DNA of 24,356 nt from CAZHFA01 sp964534945. GTDB taxonomy: Bacteria; Bdellovibrionota_C; UBA2361; CAKMMH01. The stretch spans positions 1 to 24,356 of the forward strand of contig CAZHSB010000025.1 of NCBI GenBank assembly GCA_964534945.1. The letters are read 5' to 3'. Positions 7,228 to 16,285 of this stretch are shown one piece after another (positions within the stretch are counted from its first letter, which is position 1; every line of letters starts with the position of its first letter). The position numbers and the translations under genes were made by a program. The notes below the pieces were generated by a model. That model made no database searches, was not told where the DNA came from, and saw only the letters and a list, made by a program, of their open reading frames with translations.

Positions 7228-9882
7228 TTACGCAGCATCATCAAAGCTACCTTCAACAATTCTTGGAGTTACAAAGAACAATAACTCTTCATCGGAATTA
7301 TCAATGTTCGAATGTCTAAAGAAATGTCCTAGTACAGGAATATCCTTTAAAAATGGAACTCCACTTAGCGAATCTTTATCGGTTACTTTATAAACACCAC
7401 CTAAAGCAAATGTTTGTCCACTAGATACAAGTACAGTCGAAGTTGCACGTCTAATAACAATTGATGGCACCCCATCGACTTCTCTTGATCCAAATTGGCT
7501 TGACTCTCCCATTACATCTAGTAATACATAATAATCAGGAGATGCTTGAGGAGTTACCTTTAATGTAATACCGACATCTATTGATTCTGTCGCAGCTTTA
7601 GAAGATCCAGATGCCGAAGAGCCTTGGCCTGTAGCAACTGTTGTTCCAGAATCTGGTAATCTTACTTGTATCGTTTCTACATTCTTAATTTCTGCAGGAG
7701 TATTATTTGTTGTTACAACTGATGGTTTACTAATAGTCTTTATTTTCCCCTCTTCTTCCAATCCAGATAAACGAGCAGATAAACTTTTTGTTCCATCAAG
7801 ACTATCAAATATAAAACTTACAGCAGAACCACTTGCAGCTGGAAAACTTGAAAAAGTATTTCCAGTATCTCCATTACTTCCCGCAACAGTTACATCGGAT
7901 GGGAAATTATATCCTGTTCCATTTCCTGTTTCTTGAGATTGAATTAATGAGAAACCAAATTCTGATCCAAGTTCTCTCACAAGATTTCTTTGCGCCTCTA
8001 TAATCTGAGTTTCTAAAAGAATTTGTGGAGTTCTAAGATCTGCCTTCTTTATTATTTCAAATGCATCTTTTATTCTTGGTTTAATATCTTTAATAAAGAT
8101 TTGATTACTTCTATCATCAAAAGTAACACTACCTCTATCGGAAAGAACTGTTTCTACAAGAGCTTGAAGCTCTGCTGCTTTTGCATAACTTACTTTTCTA
8201 TAAGCAAGTTGAAGAGGCTCTAAATTTTCTTCTGCCTGCCTTGCGGCCTTTAAAGCTTCTCTTTCAGCTTTTAAAGTATTAACAGGTGCAATTCTTACAA
8301 CGTTTCCCTCTTGTACTTTATCAAGGCCATTAGTTTTTAAGATTACATCTAATGCTTGATCCCAAGGAACATTGTTTAATCTTAAAGAAACTTTTCCTGT
8401 GATATCATCACTTGCAATAATATTTAAATTAGAAACTTGAGCGATAATTTTTAATGCATTATCGATGTCTGTATCTTGGAAATCTAAGCTTATAAGCTTT
8501 CCAGTATAACCAGAAGCAGGATCTAATAATTTATCAAGATCCTCATCAATATCTGTTACCTCTCCAAGCTTTTTATCCTTTGCTCCTTTTTCTTCTTCAT
8601 TCATAATATCATCTATTGAAATTTCTCCTTCTTGAGATTTTTTCTTATTATCAGTTTTAACAAGCTTAGAAAGATCTGGCTGAGCCTTTACACTCTCCTC
8701 TTCATGACTAATAGAAGCTACTTTTTCTTTATTATCTTTCTTTAATTCATCAGATTTAGAAATCCTAGAAAGATTTAGCTTACTATTTACGCTCTTATCT
8801 TCATGGCTAATAGAAGCTACTTTCCCTTTGCTGCTTTTATCTTCCTTTTTACCTAAATCTTTTTTCGAATCTACAAAAGAAACTTCTGAAACCAAAATTC
8901 CTATTTTTGTCTTTTTAGCTTGTAACGTTGTAGACGGGCTTACAAAAAATTTAACTAAAGAATCTTTTGAATCTTTAATTGTTTTTACTACTCTCACACT
9001 GCTTTCAGACATTTTAGGTAAATCTACTTTCTTGCTAGTATCAAAAGAAAAAGTTGAATTTTTTAATTTTAATACATATTCAGATGGAGATGTTTTTGTA
9101 AGCTCATAAGAAACATTATCAACGTTATCTCTTATTCCAACTTGAACTTCTAATCTCTTTGATTTTTCATAACATAAAATTTTTGAAATAAGATGTTTCT
9201 CATCTGATTGTTTTGACGATTCTAATGCATCGATGTCTAATTTCCCCTTTACTTCATCATCTTTTTTAACATCAATTAATTTTGCTAGCTTAAGTGAATC
9301 ATCCTTAGCCTCAATACCTTCATTAATATTTTTAGCTATACTTGTGGATTCATTTTCTTTCGAATTAAGAGATGCAAAAGATTTTTGATCATTAAAGATA
9401 AAGATATCTAATCCATCGGCGCTTGGCTTTACATTAAATAATCCCAAATTATCATTTTTAATATCAAAAACTAATCTCGTTGAATTACCATGAACACCAA
9501 CTCTAACTCTTGAAACTAAAGAGCTATTAACAGGCAATATTTTTCCTGTAGGCGATCTTAGCCCATTAAGATCAACAATAATTCTAGTTGGATTTGGAAT
9601 CTTATCTGTAACAAAATTTTTTCCAAGCATTTTATTGCTTATATGATATCTATCAATATTAGAAAAACTTTGTATTGATAAACCTAAATTTTGATATAGC
9701 ATCTTCGTATTACTTAGTGGCAATCTATCACTTTTATCATCAAGATTATTGCTAACAGTTTTTGACTTTTGATCTACAGCTGTCTTGTCCGCAGCATAAA
9801 CATTATCGATTACTAAACACACTAGCAGTAAAATTACAACTAACAACCTACTAATCATAGTGCTTCTATCATTATTTTTCAT
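7228..9882 (-). CDS. pilQ: type IV pilus secretin PilQ
   Basis: An 884-aa outer-membrane secretin, the channel through which the type IV pilus passes. In order: signal peptide about 1-30; an AMIN peptidoglycan-binding domain about 70-165 (the RIIVDLNG and RVRVGVHGNSTRLVFDI strands); a Lys/Glu/Asp/Ser-rich linker; a second weaker AMIN-like segment about 235-335; a charged linker with a 33-residue tandem repeat (354-419); an STN/N0 domain about 460-510 (ISLDFQDTDIDNALKIIAQ); an N1 domain about 545-620; and the secretin barrel about 660-880, including VPFLKDIPVLGHFFR and the terminal LLFFVTPRIV. It is longer than most PilQ proteins because of the linkers. No pilMNOP genes lie upstream: ubiE precedes it. 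GGGAGA stands just before ATG. Confidence 0.96.
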   Translation of the reverse strand: MKNNDRSTMISRLLVVILLLVCLVIDNVYAADKTAVDQKSKTVSNNLDDKSDRLPLSNTKMLYQNLGLSIQSFSNIDRYHISNKMLGKNFVTDKIPNPTRIIVDLNGLRSPTGKILPVNSSLVSRVRVGVHGNSTRLVFDIKNDNLGLFNVKPSADGLDIFIFNDQKSFASLNSKENESTSIAKNINEGIEAKDDSLKLAKLIDVKKDDEVKGKLDIDALESSKQSDEKHLISKILCYEKSKRLEVQVGIRDNVDNVSYELTKTSPSEYVLKLKNSTFSFDTSKKVDLPKMSESSVRVVKTIKDSKDSLVKFFVSPSTTLQAKKTKIGILVSEVSFVDSKKDLGKKEDKSSKGKVASISHEDKSVNSKLNLSRISKSDELKKDNKEKVASISHEEESVKAQPDLSKLVKTDNKKKSQEGEISIDDIMNEEEKGAKDKKLGEVTDIDEDLDKLLDPASGYTGKLISLDFQDTDIDNALKIIAQVSNLNIIASDDITGKVSLRLNNVPWDQALDVILKTNGLDKVQEGNVVRIAPVNTLKAEREALKAARQAEENLEPLQLAYRKVSYAKAAELQALVETVLSDRGSVTFDDRSNQIFIKDIKPRIKDAFEIIKKADLRTPQILLETQIIEAQRNLVRELGSEFGFSLIQSQETGNGTGYNFPSDVTVAGSNGDTGNTFSSFPAASGSAVSFIFDSLDGTKSLSARLSGLEEEGKIKTISKPSVVTTNNTPAEIKNVETIQVRLPDSGTTVATGQGSSASGSSKAATESIDVGITLKVTPQASPDYYVLLDVMGESSQFGSREVDGVPSIVIRRATSTVLVSSGQTFALGGVYKVTDKDSLSGVPFLKDIPVLGHFFRHSNIDNSDEELLFFVTPRIVEGSFDDAA
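8626..8823 (-). repeat. 99-bp tandem duplication in the pilQ linker
   Basis: Two adjacent 99-bp units (8725-8823 and 8626-8724) encode two copies of a 33-residue segment, each opening KVASISHE followed by a two-residue variable position and SV. The first third of each unit is almost identical at the DNA level; the rest has diverged while keeping frame and a Lys/Ser/Asp-rich composition. They lie between the second AMIN-like region and the STN domain. Confidence 0.85.
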
Positions 9883-9940
9883 TGGGATTCTCCCTAAAAT
9901 AAAATAAAAAAATTAAAAATAAAATAACAAAAAGCATTCC

Positions 9941-9955
9941 TGTCTCTTTTTGACA
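9941..9955. promoter_or_regulatory. TGTC/GACA inverted repeat upstream of pilQ
   Basis: TGTC and GACA (9941-9944, 9952-9955) flank a T-rich centre, with outer TTCC and GGAA arms around 9937 and 9963. It stands 58 bp before the pilQ start and resembles the element at 16167-16182 before nuoL. I could not fit a convincing -35/-10 pair here. An operator or a repeat remnant are both possible. Confidence 0.35.
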
Positions 9956-9981
9956 CACTGGAACGACTGTTAATATGATGT

Positions 9982-10010
9982 AATTTTTTAAATAAGGATT
10001 TTAAAAAATT
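9982..10010. terminator. perfect 11-bp AT-only inverted repeat after ubiE
   Basis: AATTTTTTAAA (9982-9992) and TTTAAAAAATT (10000-10010) are perfect inverted arms around a 7-base loop. The element begins 17 bases beyond the ubiE stop codon on the minus strand and separates ubiE from pilQ. An AT-only stem makes a weak intrinsic terminator; it could instead be a protein-binding site for pilQ. Confidence 0.35.
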
Positions 10011-10027
10011 CAGCAATTACAAAGTTG

Positions 10028-10717
10028 TTACATTTTTGAACACGTATAAATATAAACTGTTCCTAAAAGCATTGTGTCAAAATATTCGCACTTTAACCCA
10101 TTTTGATACAAAATCGATACAAAATCATCGCCAGAAGGAAAATTTAAAACAGATTTTGTCAAATAATTATACGCTTCATCATAAGGGCAAAATATTTTTA
10201 CTAGAACTGGCATGATATAAGAAAAATAAATAGAAAATATTTTTTGCCAAAGTTTATTTTGAGATTTTCCAAATTCTAATATATAAACACATCCTTTTGG
10301 CTTCAAAACGCGAGACATTTCTTTCAATCCTAAAGATATATCAAAAAAATTTCTAACTCCATATGCCACAGTAATTAGATCAAAAGCATTGTCTTCAAAT
10401 GGCAAACTTTCAGCCTCCCCCTCGATTAAGATTGCTTTTATATTTTTTTTATTGGCACGCTCTCTCGCAATTTCTAGCATTGGTTTTGAAATATCTAATG
10501 CAAATAATTCTTTAGAAACCTTGCTAAGTGGAAATAATAATTCCCCCGTTCCCGTACATAAATCTAGAACTTTTTCGCAGTTTTTGTGATCTTCGATTTT
10601 TTGTTCAAGCCTTTTTTGCCATACATGGCACATTCCAAAACTAATAATATTATTTAAAAAATCATAATTTTTTGAAATTTCAGAAAATATTTTGATTACC
10701 TTTTGTCTTTTATTCAT
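10028..10717 (-). CDS. ubiE: UbiE/MenG quinone C-methyltransferase
   Basis: A 229-aa class I SAM-dependent methyltransferase of the UbiE/MenG family, which C-methylates demethylmenaquinone or the ubiquinone precursor. The N-terminal family signature is present (FSEISKNYDFLNNIISFGMCHVW, about 11-33), followed by SAM motif I LDLCTGTGE (51-59), the acidic strand end ALDIS, GEAESLPFEDNAFD and the family motif GVRNFFDISLGLKEMSRVLKPKG. The closing VYIYTCSKM is also typical. Whether the substrate is a menaquinone or ubiquinone precursor cannot be told from sequence alone. It overlaps the 126-aa gene by 8 bp and is the last gene of the nuoLMN operon, linking quinone maturation to complex I. Confidence 0.93.
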   Translation of the reverse strand: MNKRQKVIKIFSEISKNYDFLNNIISFGMCHVWQKRLEQKIEDHKNCEKVLDLCTGTGELLFPLSKVSKELFALDISKPMLEIARERANKKNIKAILIEGEAESLPFEDNAFDLITVAYGVRNFFDISLGLKEMSRVLKPKGCVYILEFGKSQNKLWQKIFSIYFSYIMPVLVKIFCPYDEAYNYLTKSVLNFPSGDDFVSILYQNGLKCEYFDTMLLGTVYIYTCSKM

Positions 10718-11090
10718 AAAGTTTCTTTATTTTTTCTAATAAGATTTTAAGAGATGATGAAATACTAATATCGCTACTGTTTAATTTTATATATTCCTTT
10801 TCCCGTTCAATTTGCTTATTTATATATTCTTTTAAAAAATCAAATGATAAATAATTAAGCTCTGCAAACTCATGATTAAAAGTCCCATGATTTAACGGAA
10901 TTTTATTATCAACTGAAAAATCTTCACATAATTTTACACACTCATCATGTATTTTTATTATTTTATTTAAATATTCTTCCGCTTCTTTTTTTTCTCCCTC
11001 TTTATAATAAGGGTTAGCATCTAAAACATACTTAGCTATGGAGTTTAACGAAAAAGAATATACTGTATTTAATATTTCTATATCATTCAT
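10710..11090 (-). CDS. unrecognised 126-aa helical protein between nuoN and ubiE
   Basis: I do not recognise this protein. It has no signal peptide or membrane segment and reads as mostly helical, rich in Lys, Glu and Ile. A central stretch around residues 66-90 contains NHGTFNHEFAELNYL, where two His, two Glu and a Tyr fall on one helix-like segment; that could be a metal site, but the second ligand set of a ferritin-like fold is not obvious. It starts 5 bp after nuoN and overlaps ubiE by 8 bp, so it is translated as part of this respiratory operon. It may belong to quinone or complex I biogenesis by association only. Confidence 0.7.
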   Translation of the reverse strand: MNDIEILNTVYSFSLNSIAKYVLDANPYYKEGEKKEAEEYLNKIIKIHDECVKLCEDFSVDNKIPLNHGTFNHEFAELNYLSFDFLKEYINKQIEREKEYIKLNSSDISISSSLKILLEKIKKLYE

Positions 11091-11095
11091 ATCAT

Positions 11096-12574
11096 TTAAT
11101 TATATAAAAAATCTAATAATGAAAAATTTAATAACAATAAAATTGGTATTGCCAAAGATAAAATCCCTGCACTATCAACTAAAGAAGCATTAAATGTGCA
11201 TTCCCCCTTTTTATAAAAAAACATATTCTTTGCAATTTTCATATAATAATATAAGGAGACAACACTATTTAATACACCAATAATTGCCAGCACTATAAAA
11301 ATATATGAACTAACTCCTATCACATTATAAGATAACGCCCTATCAATAACAGAGTTAAAAAGCAAAAATTTTCCACTAAATCCACCTGTAGGAGGAATTC
11401 CAGCAAGAGAAATTAGAGCGATAAAGACGCACCCTCCGATAACTGGAAATGCACGCCCTACGCCTTTTATATTTTCCATCGTGGCTTCTTTTGCCTTTTC
11501 AATAAAATTTATAAATGAAAATAAAACAAAGTTCATAAAAAAATAAACTAATAAATAAAATACAACTGCTTTTACTGCTAGATTACTTCCAGATGATAAG
11601 GCCAAAAGCATATAACCTGCCTGCGCGATCGAAGAATATCCCATAAGCCTTTTTAAATTATCTTGTCTTATCGCGACAAAGTTTCCATAACACATTGAGC
11701 ATACAGCAATAATTGCAATAAACATTTGATATACGTTTAAATAATCGCCATTCCAAAAAGTTTCATACCAAGGCAATTGTGGAAAAGAAATAAAGCGAAT
11801 AAAGATTAAAAATCCAGTGGCCTTTGAGATAACAGATAAAAATGCGCTAACTGCGCTAGGAGCCCCCTCATAAACATCTGGCGCCCAAAAATGAAACGGG
11901 AATGCACAGATCTTGTAGCCCACGCCAACAAAGACCAACAATACACTAAGTATTATCGGTAAGATATTAGTATCTAACGTGATCATATCACAAATAGAAA
12001 AAAGCATCGCACTAATATCTAGTGTTCCTGTCAATCCATAAAGATAGCTAAATCCAAAGATCATCATTGCAGAAGAAGATGCCCCAAAAACAGCGTATTT
12101 TAAGGCAGCCTCTAAAGATTTTTTATCTCCATTAAGGCCTGCCATAACATAAGAACAAATAGAAAGCATTTCAAAGGCTAAATAAAATAAAATTAAATTA
12201 TTTGAAGATGCAACTAATGACGCTCCCAAAATTGCACCTAAGAGTAAAGAATAAAATTCTCCTGATTTTTTATCTTCCCCAAAATTTGAATTCATTGTTA
12301 AAAATGTAACGATTATTCCTCCTAAAAGGAAAATAATTTTAAAAAGCATTGATAGCTTATCCGCTACAATATTTGAATTAAAGAAAAATGATGTACCTAA
12401 AAAAAGGTTTATATTTAATATTAAGGCGCCAAGTGATAGGATAAAGATAAGGATTGTAAGTCTTGATAAAACTTTTTTAGAAAAATTTTGATTTAAAAAT
12501 ATATCTCCTAATATTATTAAAATAATTCCACACGATAAAATAATTTCAGGATATATGCCTTGTAATAAATTCAT
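11096..12574 (-). CDS. nuoN: NADH-quinone oxidoreductase subunit N
   Basis: A 492-aa polytopic membrane protein, close to the usual NuoN length. It is one of three antiporter-like proton-pumping subunits in the complex I membrane arm. The conserved channel residues are visible: Glu135 in LAFEMLSICSYVM and Lys221 in GYKICAFPFHFWAPDVYEGAP, followed by the SAVSAFLSVISKATG helix and a further Lys in the DNLKRLMGYSSIAQAGY segment. PPTGGFSGKF near residue 390 is also family-typical. It follows nuoM by 19 bp and is followed after 5 bp by the 126-aa gene. Confidence 0.96.
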   Translation of the reverse strand: MNLLQGIYPEIILSCGIILIILGDIFLNQNFSKKVLSRLTILIFILSLGALILNINLFLGTSFFFNSNIVADKLSMLFKIIFLLGGIIVTFLTMNSNFGEDKKSGEFYSLLLGAILGASLVASSNNLILFYLAFEMLSICSYVMAGLNGDKKSLEAALKYAVFGASSSAMMIFGFSYLYGLTGTLDISAMLFSICDMITLDTNILPIILSVLLVFVGVGYKICAFPFHFWAPDVYEGAPSAVSAFLSVISKATGFLIFIRFISFPQLPWYETFWNGDYLNVYQMFIAIIAVCSMCYGNFVAIRQDNLKRLMGYSSIAQAGYMLLALSSGSNLAVKAVVFYLLVYFFMNFVLFSFINFIEKAKEATMENIKGVGRAFPVIGGCVFIALISLAGIPPTGGFSGKFLLFNSVIDRALSYNVIGVSSYIFIVLAIIGVLNSVVSLYYYMKIAKNMFFYKKGECTFNASLVDSAGILSLAIPILLLLNFSLLDFLYN

Positions 12575-12593
12575 ATTTTTCTCTTAACAAATA

Positions 12594-14114
12594 TTAAAAT
12601 CCCATTATATTTTTAAAACTTTCTAAAAATGGAAGGTATAAATTTATAATTAAACTTGGGAAAATTCCAAAGACGATTGCAAATATTGCTAATGGAAAAA
12701 GGCTTAACTCTTCCATACAACTTAAATCGCCAAAACTTTTATACTCTTCTTTTTTTTCTCCCAAGAAAATTTTTTGCATTGCAAGTAGTATATAACCTGC
12801 CGTTAAAAGCATTCCAAGTCCTGCAATTGACGCCATTACAATACTATATTGAAAAACACCGAGGAACGTTAAGAATTCTCCTATAAATCCGATAAGTCCA
12901 GGAAGCCCAAGCAATGCAAAAAATCCAACCATTGCAAATGCAAAATATTTTGGCATTACATGTGCTATTCCCCCGAATCTATTTATTTCTCTATGATGCG
13001 CTCTTTCATACAACACCCCAACAAGAGTAAACATTAAAGCAGAAGAAATTCCATGTGCAAAAATTTGAAAAATTGCTCCGTTTAATGCTTCATCTTTCAT
13101 AACGGCAATTCCTAAAAGAACATACCCCATATGACTTATTGAACTATAAGCAACTAATTTCTTAAAATCTGTTTGAGAAAGCGCGCAAAATGCCCCATAA
13201 ATAATATTTATAATTCCTAAAACTGCTACTAGCATTATAACCCAATCGACAGATGCGACTTCTGGGAGAAAAGGATAATTAATCCTTAAAAATCCATATG
13301 CCCCCATTTTTAAAAGAACGCCCGCTAAAATAACACTAATTGCCGTTGGTGCTTCAACATGCGCATCTGGAAGCCATGTATGAAAAGGAAAAACAGGAAG
13401 TTTTATTGCAAATCCGATAAATAATGCGAAAAATAAAAGATATTCAATAATGGAAACTCCTGCAGGAGAATAAAATGGCTCAACCTCTATAATTTTTGCT
13501 ATATTGAACGCATCTTCTAAATATCCCAAACTTTTCATCTTATAATAATAAGCCAAAATCACGAGCAATATTAGGACTGATCCAAAAAGTGTATAAAGGA
13601 AAAATTTTATAGCTGCATACATACGCCTTTCTCCTCCCCAAATTCCGATCAAAAAATACATAGGAAGAAGCATTAGCTCCCAAAATACATAAAACAAAAA
13701 AAGATCTTCGGCTATAAAGACACCATTCATTCCAATCAATAAAAGCAAAAATAAAGAATAAAACCCTTTTATACTTTTCTTTATACTACAAGAAACAATC
13801 GATGCTATTGTTGTTAAAAATCCTGTTAAAATTAAAAGCAAAATACTTAATTTATCAACGCATAATCTGTAAAATATATTGTATGGTTCGATCCACTTTG
13901 CCTCTAAAAAGGTTCTTGAATCAAAACCCTGATAAAGTCCACTTTCTATTGGATCAAAAATATATAAAAGGTACAAAGATAATAAAAAAGAGATAAACGA
14001 AAATAAAAAGGAAATCCCCCTTATTAATTTTTCATGTTTTTCATTTAAAAACAGAATGAAAATAATCCCTATCAGTGGCAAAAAACAAATTAAACTTAGT
14101 AATATTTTATCCAT
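12594..14114 (-). CDS. nuoM: NADH-quinone oxidoreductase subunit M
   Basis: A 506-aa polytopic membrane protein, matching the family length. It is an antiporter-like subunit of the complex I membrane arm. Visible signatures are FYVFWELMLLPMYFLIG with Glu146, AIKLPVFPFHTWLPDAHVEA with Lys238, then GVLLKMGAYG and TDFKKLVAYSSISHMGYV. GLPGLIGFIGEF appears in the later helices. ATG directly abuts the nuoL stop codon (TAAATG), which suggests coupled translation; nuoN follows 19 bp later. Confidence 0.97.
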   Translation of the reverse strand: MDKILLSLICFLPLIGIIFILFLNEKHEKLIRGISFLFSFISFLLSLYLLYIFDPIESGLYQGFDSRTFLEAKWIEPYNIFYRLCVDKLSILLLILTGFLTTIASIVSCSIKKSIKGFYSLFLLLLIGMNGVFIAEDLFLFYVFWELMLLPMYFLIGIWGGERRMYAAIKFFLYTLFGSVLILLVILAYYYKMKSLGYLEDAFNIAKIIEVEPFYSPAGVSIIEYLLFFALFIGFAIKLPVFPFHTWLPDAHVEAPTAISVILAGVLLKMGAYGFLRINYPFLPEVASVDWVIMLVAVLGIINIIYGAFCALSQTDFKKLVAYSSISHMGYVLLGIAVMKDEALNGAIFQIFAHGISSALMFTLVGVLYERAHHREINRFGGIAHVMPKYFAFAMVGFFALLGLPGLIGFIGEFLTFLGVFQYSIVMASIAGLGMLLTAGYILLAMQKIFLGEKKEEYKSFGDLSCMEELSLFPLAIFAIVFGIFPSLIINLYLPFLESFKNIMGF

Positions 14115-16115
14115 TTAATAAAATCCCACGAAAAAAAATACTGCTGAAATAATAAGAACTCCTAAGAAACTATAAAGTATATATTCTCTAACATTTCCTG
14201 TTTGAATAGTACTAATACTATCTCCTTCTCTTCTTACAAATCTTGCAACACCCAAAGCACAAAAATTATCCACTATCCTTTCATCAAAAATTTTAAGAAT
14301 TTTTGATATTTTCACGAAAGCTTTGGAAGTTAAATTTACAATATCATCAATTTTTGTATCAAAAAATTTACAAAATCTTGAAATGGCAAAAATTATTTTT
14401 AACACTACTACCTTATAAAATTCATCAATATAATATTTATGCGTTAATAATCTATAAGTCATTGGAAACATATTTTTTATACTTATTGGAGAAATAAATG
14501 ATTTTCCATTTCTTCTTTCTCTGTAAAAAATATAAGCACATATTATTCCACCAAATGAAAGAATAATTGAAAATAGCATGGCTATATAGTGCAAACTTTC
14601 TTGCGATGGCATATTTATATTATTTTTTACGATCCCCAAGACTCCATCTTCTGTATTATAGAAATCAAAAAACCAATGAGAGTTAAATCCTCCTGCAAAA
14701 ATTGCAAGCGATGCTAACACGATAAGGGGAAATTTCATGGTCATTGGTAATTTTTGAATATGAGAAAATCGTTCTTCATTTTTTGGTTTGCCTAAAAATA
14801 CCAAGAAAAACTGTCTAAACATGTAAAATGAAGTTAAAAACGTTACCCCAAAACCAAAGAACAATAAAAGTGGGTGTCCTTTTTCTTCGTAGAACGAGAA
14901 AAGGTTTCCTAAAATAAAATCTTTTGACCAAAAGCCAGAAAAAATAGGAACGCCCGAAATAGATAAAACGCAACATAAATAGCAAATAGTTAGCAATGGT
15001 AATTTCTTATAAAGGCCTCCAAATTCTTTCATAGATTGTATATGGTGCATTGCATAAATTACTGCACCTGCGCCCAAGAAAAGCCCTGCTTTAAAAAAAG
15101 CGTGTGTCATTAGATGGAAAATTCCTGCCGTATAACTTCCAACTCCCACAGCTAAAACCATTAAGCCTAGTTGGCTTATTGTTGAATATGCCAAAACCTT
15201 TTTTATATCATCTTGGACAAAAGCAATTGTCGCTGCAAAAAAAGATGTAAAGCCTCCTATATAGGCAATAAACAAAAGCGTGTTTTGATCAAAAACAAAA
15301 AATAATCTAACAAGAAGATACACACCTGCCGCGACCATTGTCGCTGCATGGATAAGTGCGCTTACAGGAGTTGGCCCCTCCATCGCATCTGGGAGCCAAA
15401 CATGAAGAGGAAACTGCGCGCTTTTCCCGATAACTGCAATAAATAGACATATTCCAAACCATGTCCTAAATATCGGATCAAAATTTCCACTAGAAATCGC
15501 CAAATATATTTCCTGAAAATCTAATGTGCCTATACAAAAATAGCAAATTAAAATTCCTATAAGCATTCCCACATCTCCTACTCGCGTTGTTATGAAAGCT
15601 TTTATTGCAGCATTTGATGCAGATTTTTTTTCAAAAAAATGACCTATTAAGATATAAGAGCTAAGCCCCACCAATTCCCAAAAAACATATAAGAAAAGAA
15701 GATTAGATGACAAAACAAGCCCCATCATTGAAAATGAAAATAACGATAAAGAAGCGTAATATCTTCCATACCTTTTATCACCTTTCATATATTCTATTGA
15801 GAAGATATGCACAAGAAAACTTACTAGCGTTACAACAATTAACATTATTCCTGTTAATCTATCAAAGGAAAATTTTATTAAAAAATTTTTACTTATAGTA
15901 ACGGGAAGCCATGTAGCTTTTGAGACAATGTGAAAAGTTGGATCTAATATTACCAATATGGATAAGAACACGGAAGCAACTAAACTTGCGCCAATCGCAA
16001 CAGTTGCAACGATATCTCCATTTCGCCACATTTTTTTGTTCCATAATGCCAACATCACAAAGTTAACAAATGGCATTAATAATAATAAAAATAAGCAATT
16101 AGAATAAACTGTCAT
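14115..16115 (-). CDS. nuoL: NADH-quinone oxidoreductase subunit L
   Basis: A 666-aa polytopic protein, the distal pump of complex I, somewhat longer than E. coli NuoL (613 aa). Conserved features include FLYVFWELVGLSSYILIG with Glu148, TTRVGDVG, IGKSAQFPLHVWLPDAMEGPTPVSALIHAATMV split around Lys231, and DIKKVLAYSTISQLG. The C-terminal third carries the long lateral helix region (about 540-640) and a final transmembrane helix, as NuoL should. It is the first gene of this operon, with AAGG five bases before ATG. The genes for subunits A-K are not adjacent, so complex I is encoded in at least two places. Confidence 0.97.
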   Translation of the reverse strand: MTVYSNCLFLLLLMPFVNFVMLALWNKKMWRNGDIVATVAIGASLVASVFLSILVILDPTFHIVSKATWLPVTISKNFLIKFSFDRLTGIMLIVVTLVSFLVHIFSIEYMKGDKRYGRYYASLSLFSFSMMGLVLSSNLLFLYVFWELVGLSSYILIGHFFEKKSASNAAIKAFITTRVGDVGMLIGILICYFCIGTLDFQEIYLAISSGNFDPIFRTWFGICLFIAVIGKSAQFPLHVWLPDAMEGPTPVSALIHAATMVAAGVYLLVRLFFVFDQNTLLFIAYIGGFTSFFAATIAFVQDDIKKVLAYSTISQLGLMVLAVGVGSYTAGIFHLMTHAFFKAGLFLGAGAVIYAMHHIQSMKEFGGLYKKLPLLTICYLCCVLSISGVPIFSGFWSKDFILGNLFSFYEEKGHPLLLFFGFGVTFLTSFYMFRQFFLVFLGKPKNEERFSHIQKLPMTMKFPLIVLASLAIFAGGFNSHWFFDFYNTEDGVLGIVKNNINMPSQESLHYIAMLFSIILSFGGIICAYIFYRERRNGKSFISPISIKNMFPMTYRLLTHKYYIDEFYKVVVLKIIFAISRFCKFFDTKIDDIVNLTSKAFVKISKILKIFDERIVDNFCALGVARFVRREGDSISTIQTGNVREYILYSFLGVLIISAVFFFVGFY

Positions 16116-16154
16116 TATAACCTTAAAAAACTTTTATAGCAAAATCACCTTAGA

Positions 16155-16183
16155 ATGATACCCCCGTGTCCTTTTTGGGACAA
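16155..16183 (-). promoter_or_regulatory. candidate promoter of nuoLMN with an overlapping palindrome
   Basis: Read on the minus strand: -35 TTGTCC (16178-16183), a 17-bp spacer and -10 TATCAT (16155-16160), the same -10 as in the arabinose operon. The palindrome TGTCC-N6-GGACA (16167-16182) covers the -35 box and most of the spacer, the position a repressor operator would take. The predicted leader is about 33 nt. Confidence 0.4.
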
Positions 16184-16285
16184 TATAAAAAATTTTCTAA
16201 CAAAAGAGTTTTTACGAAATTAAAAAATATCTCAACTTATAATTATAGATTTTTTATTTGTTTTTCATCTTCGAAAATATGTTGC

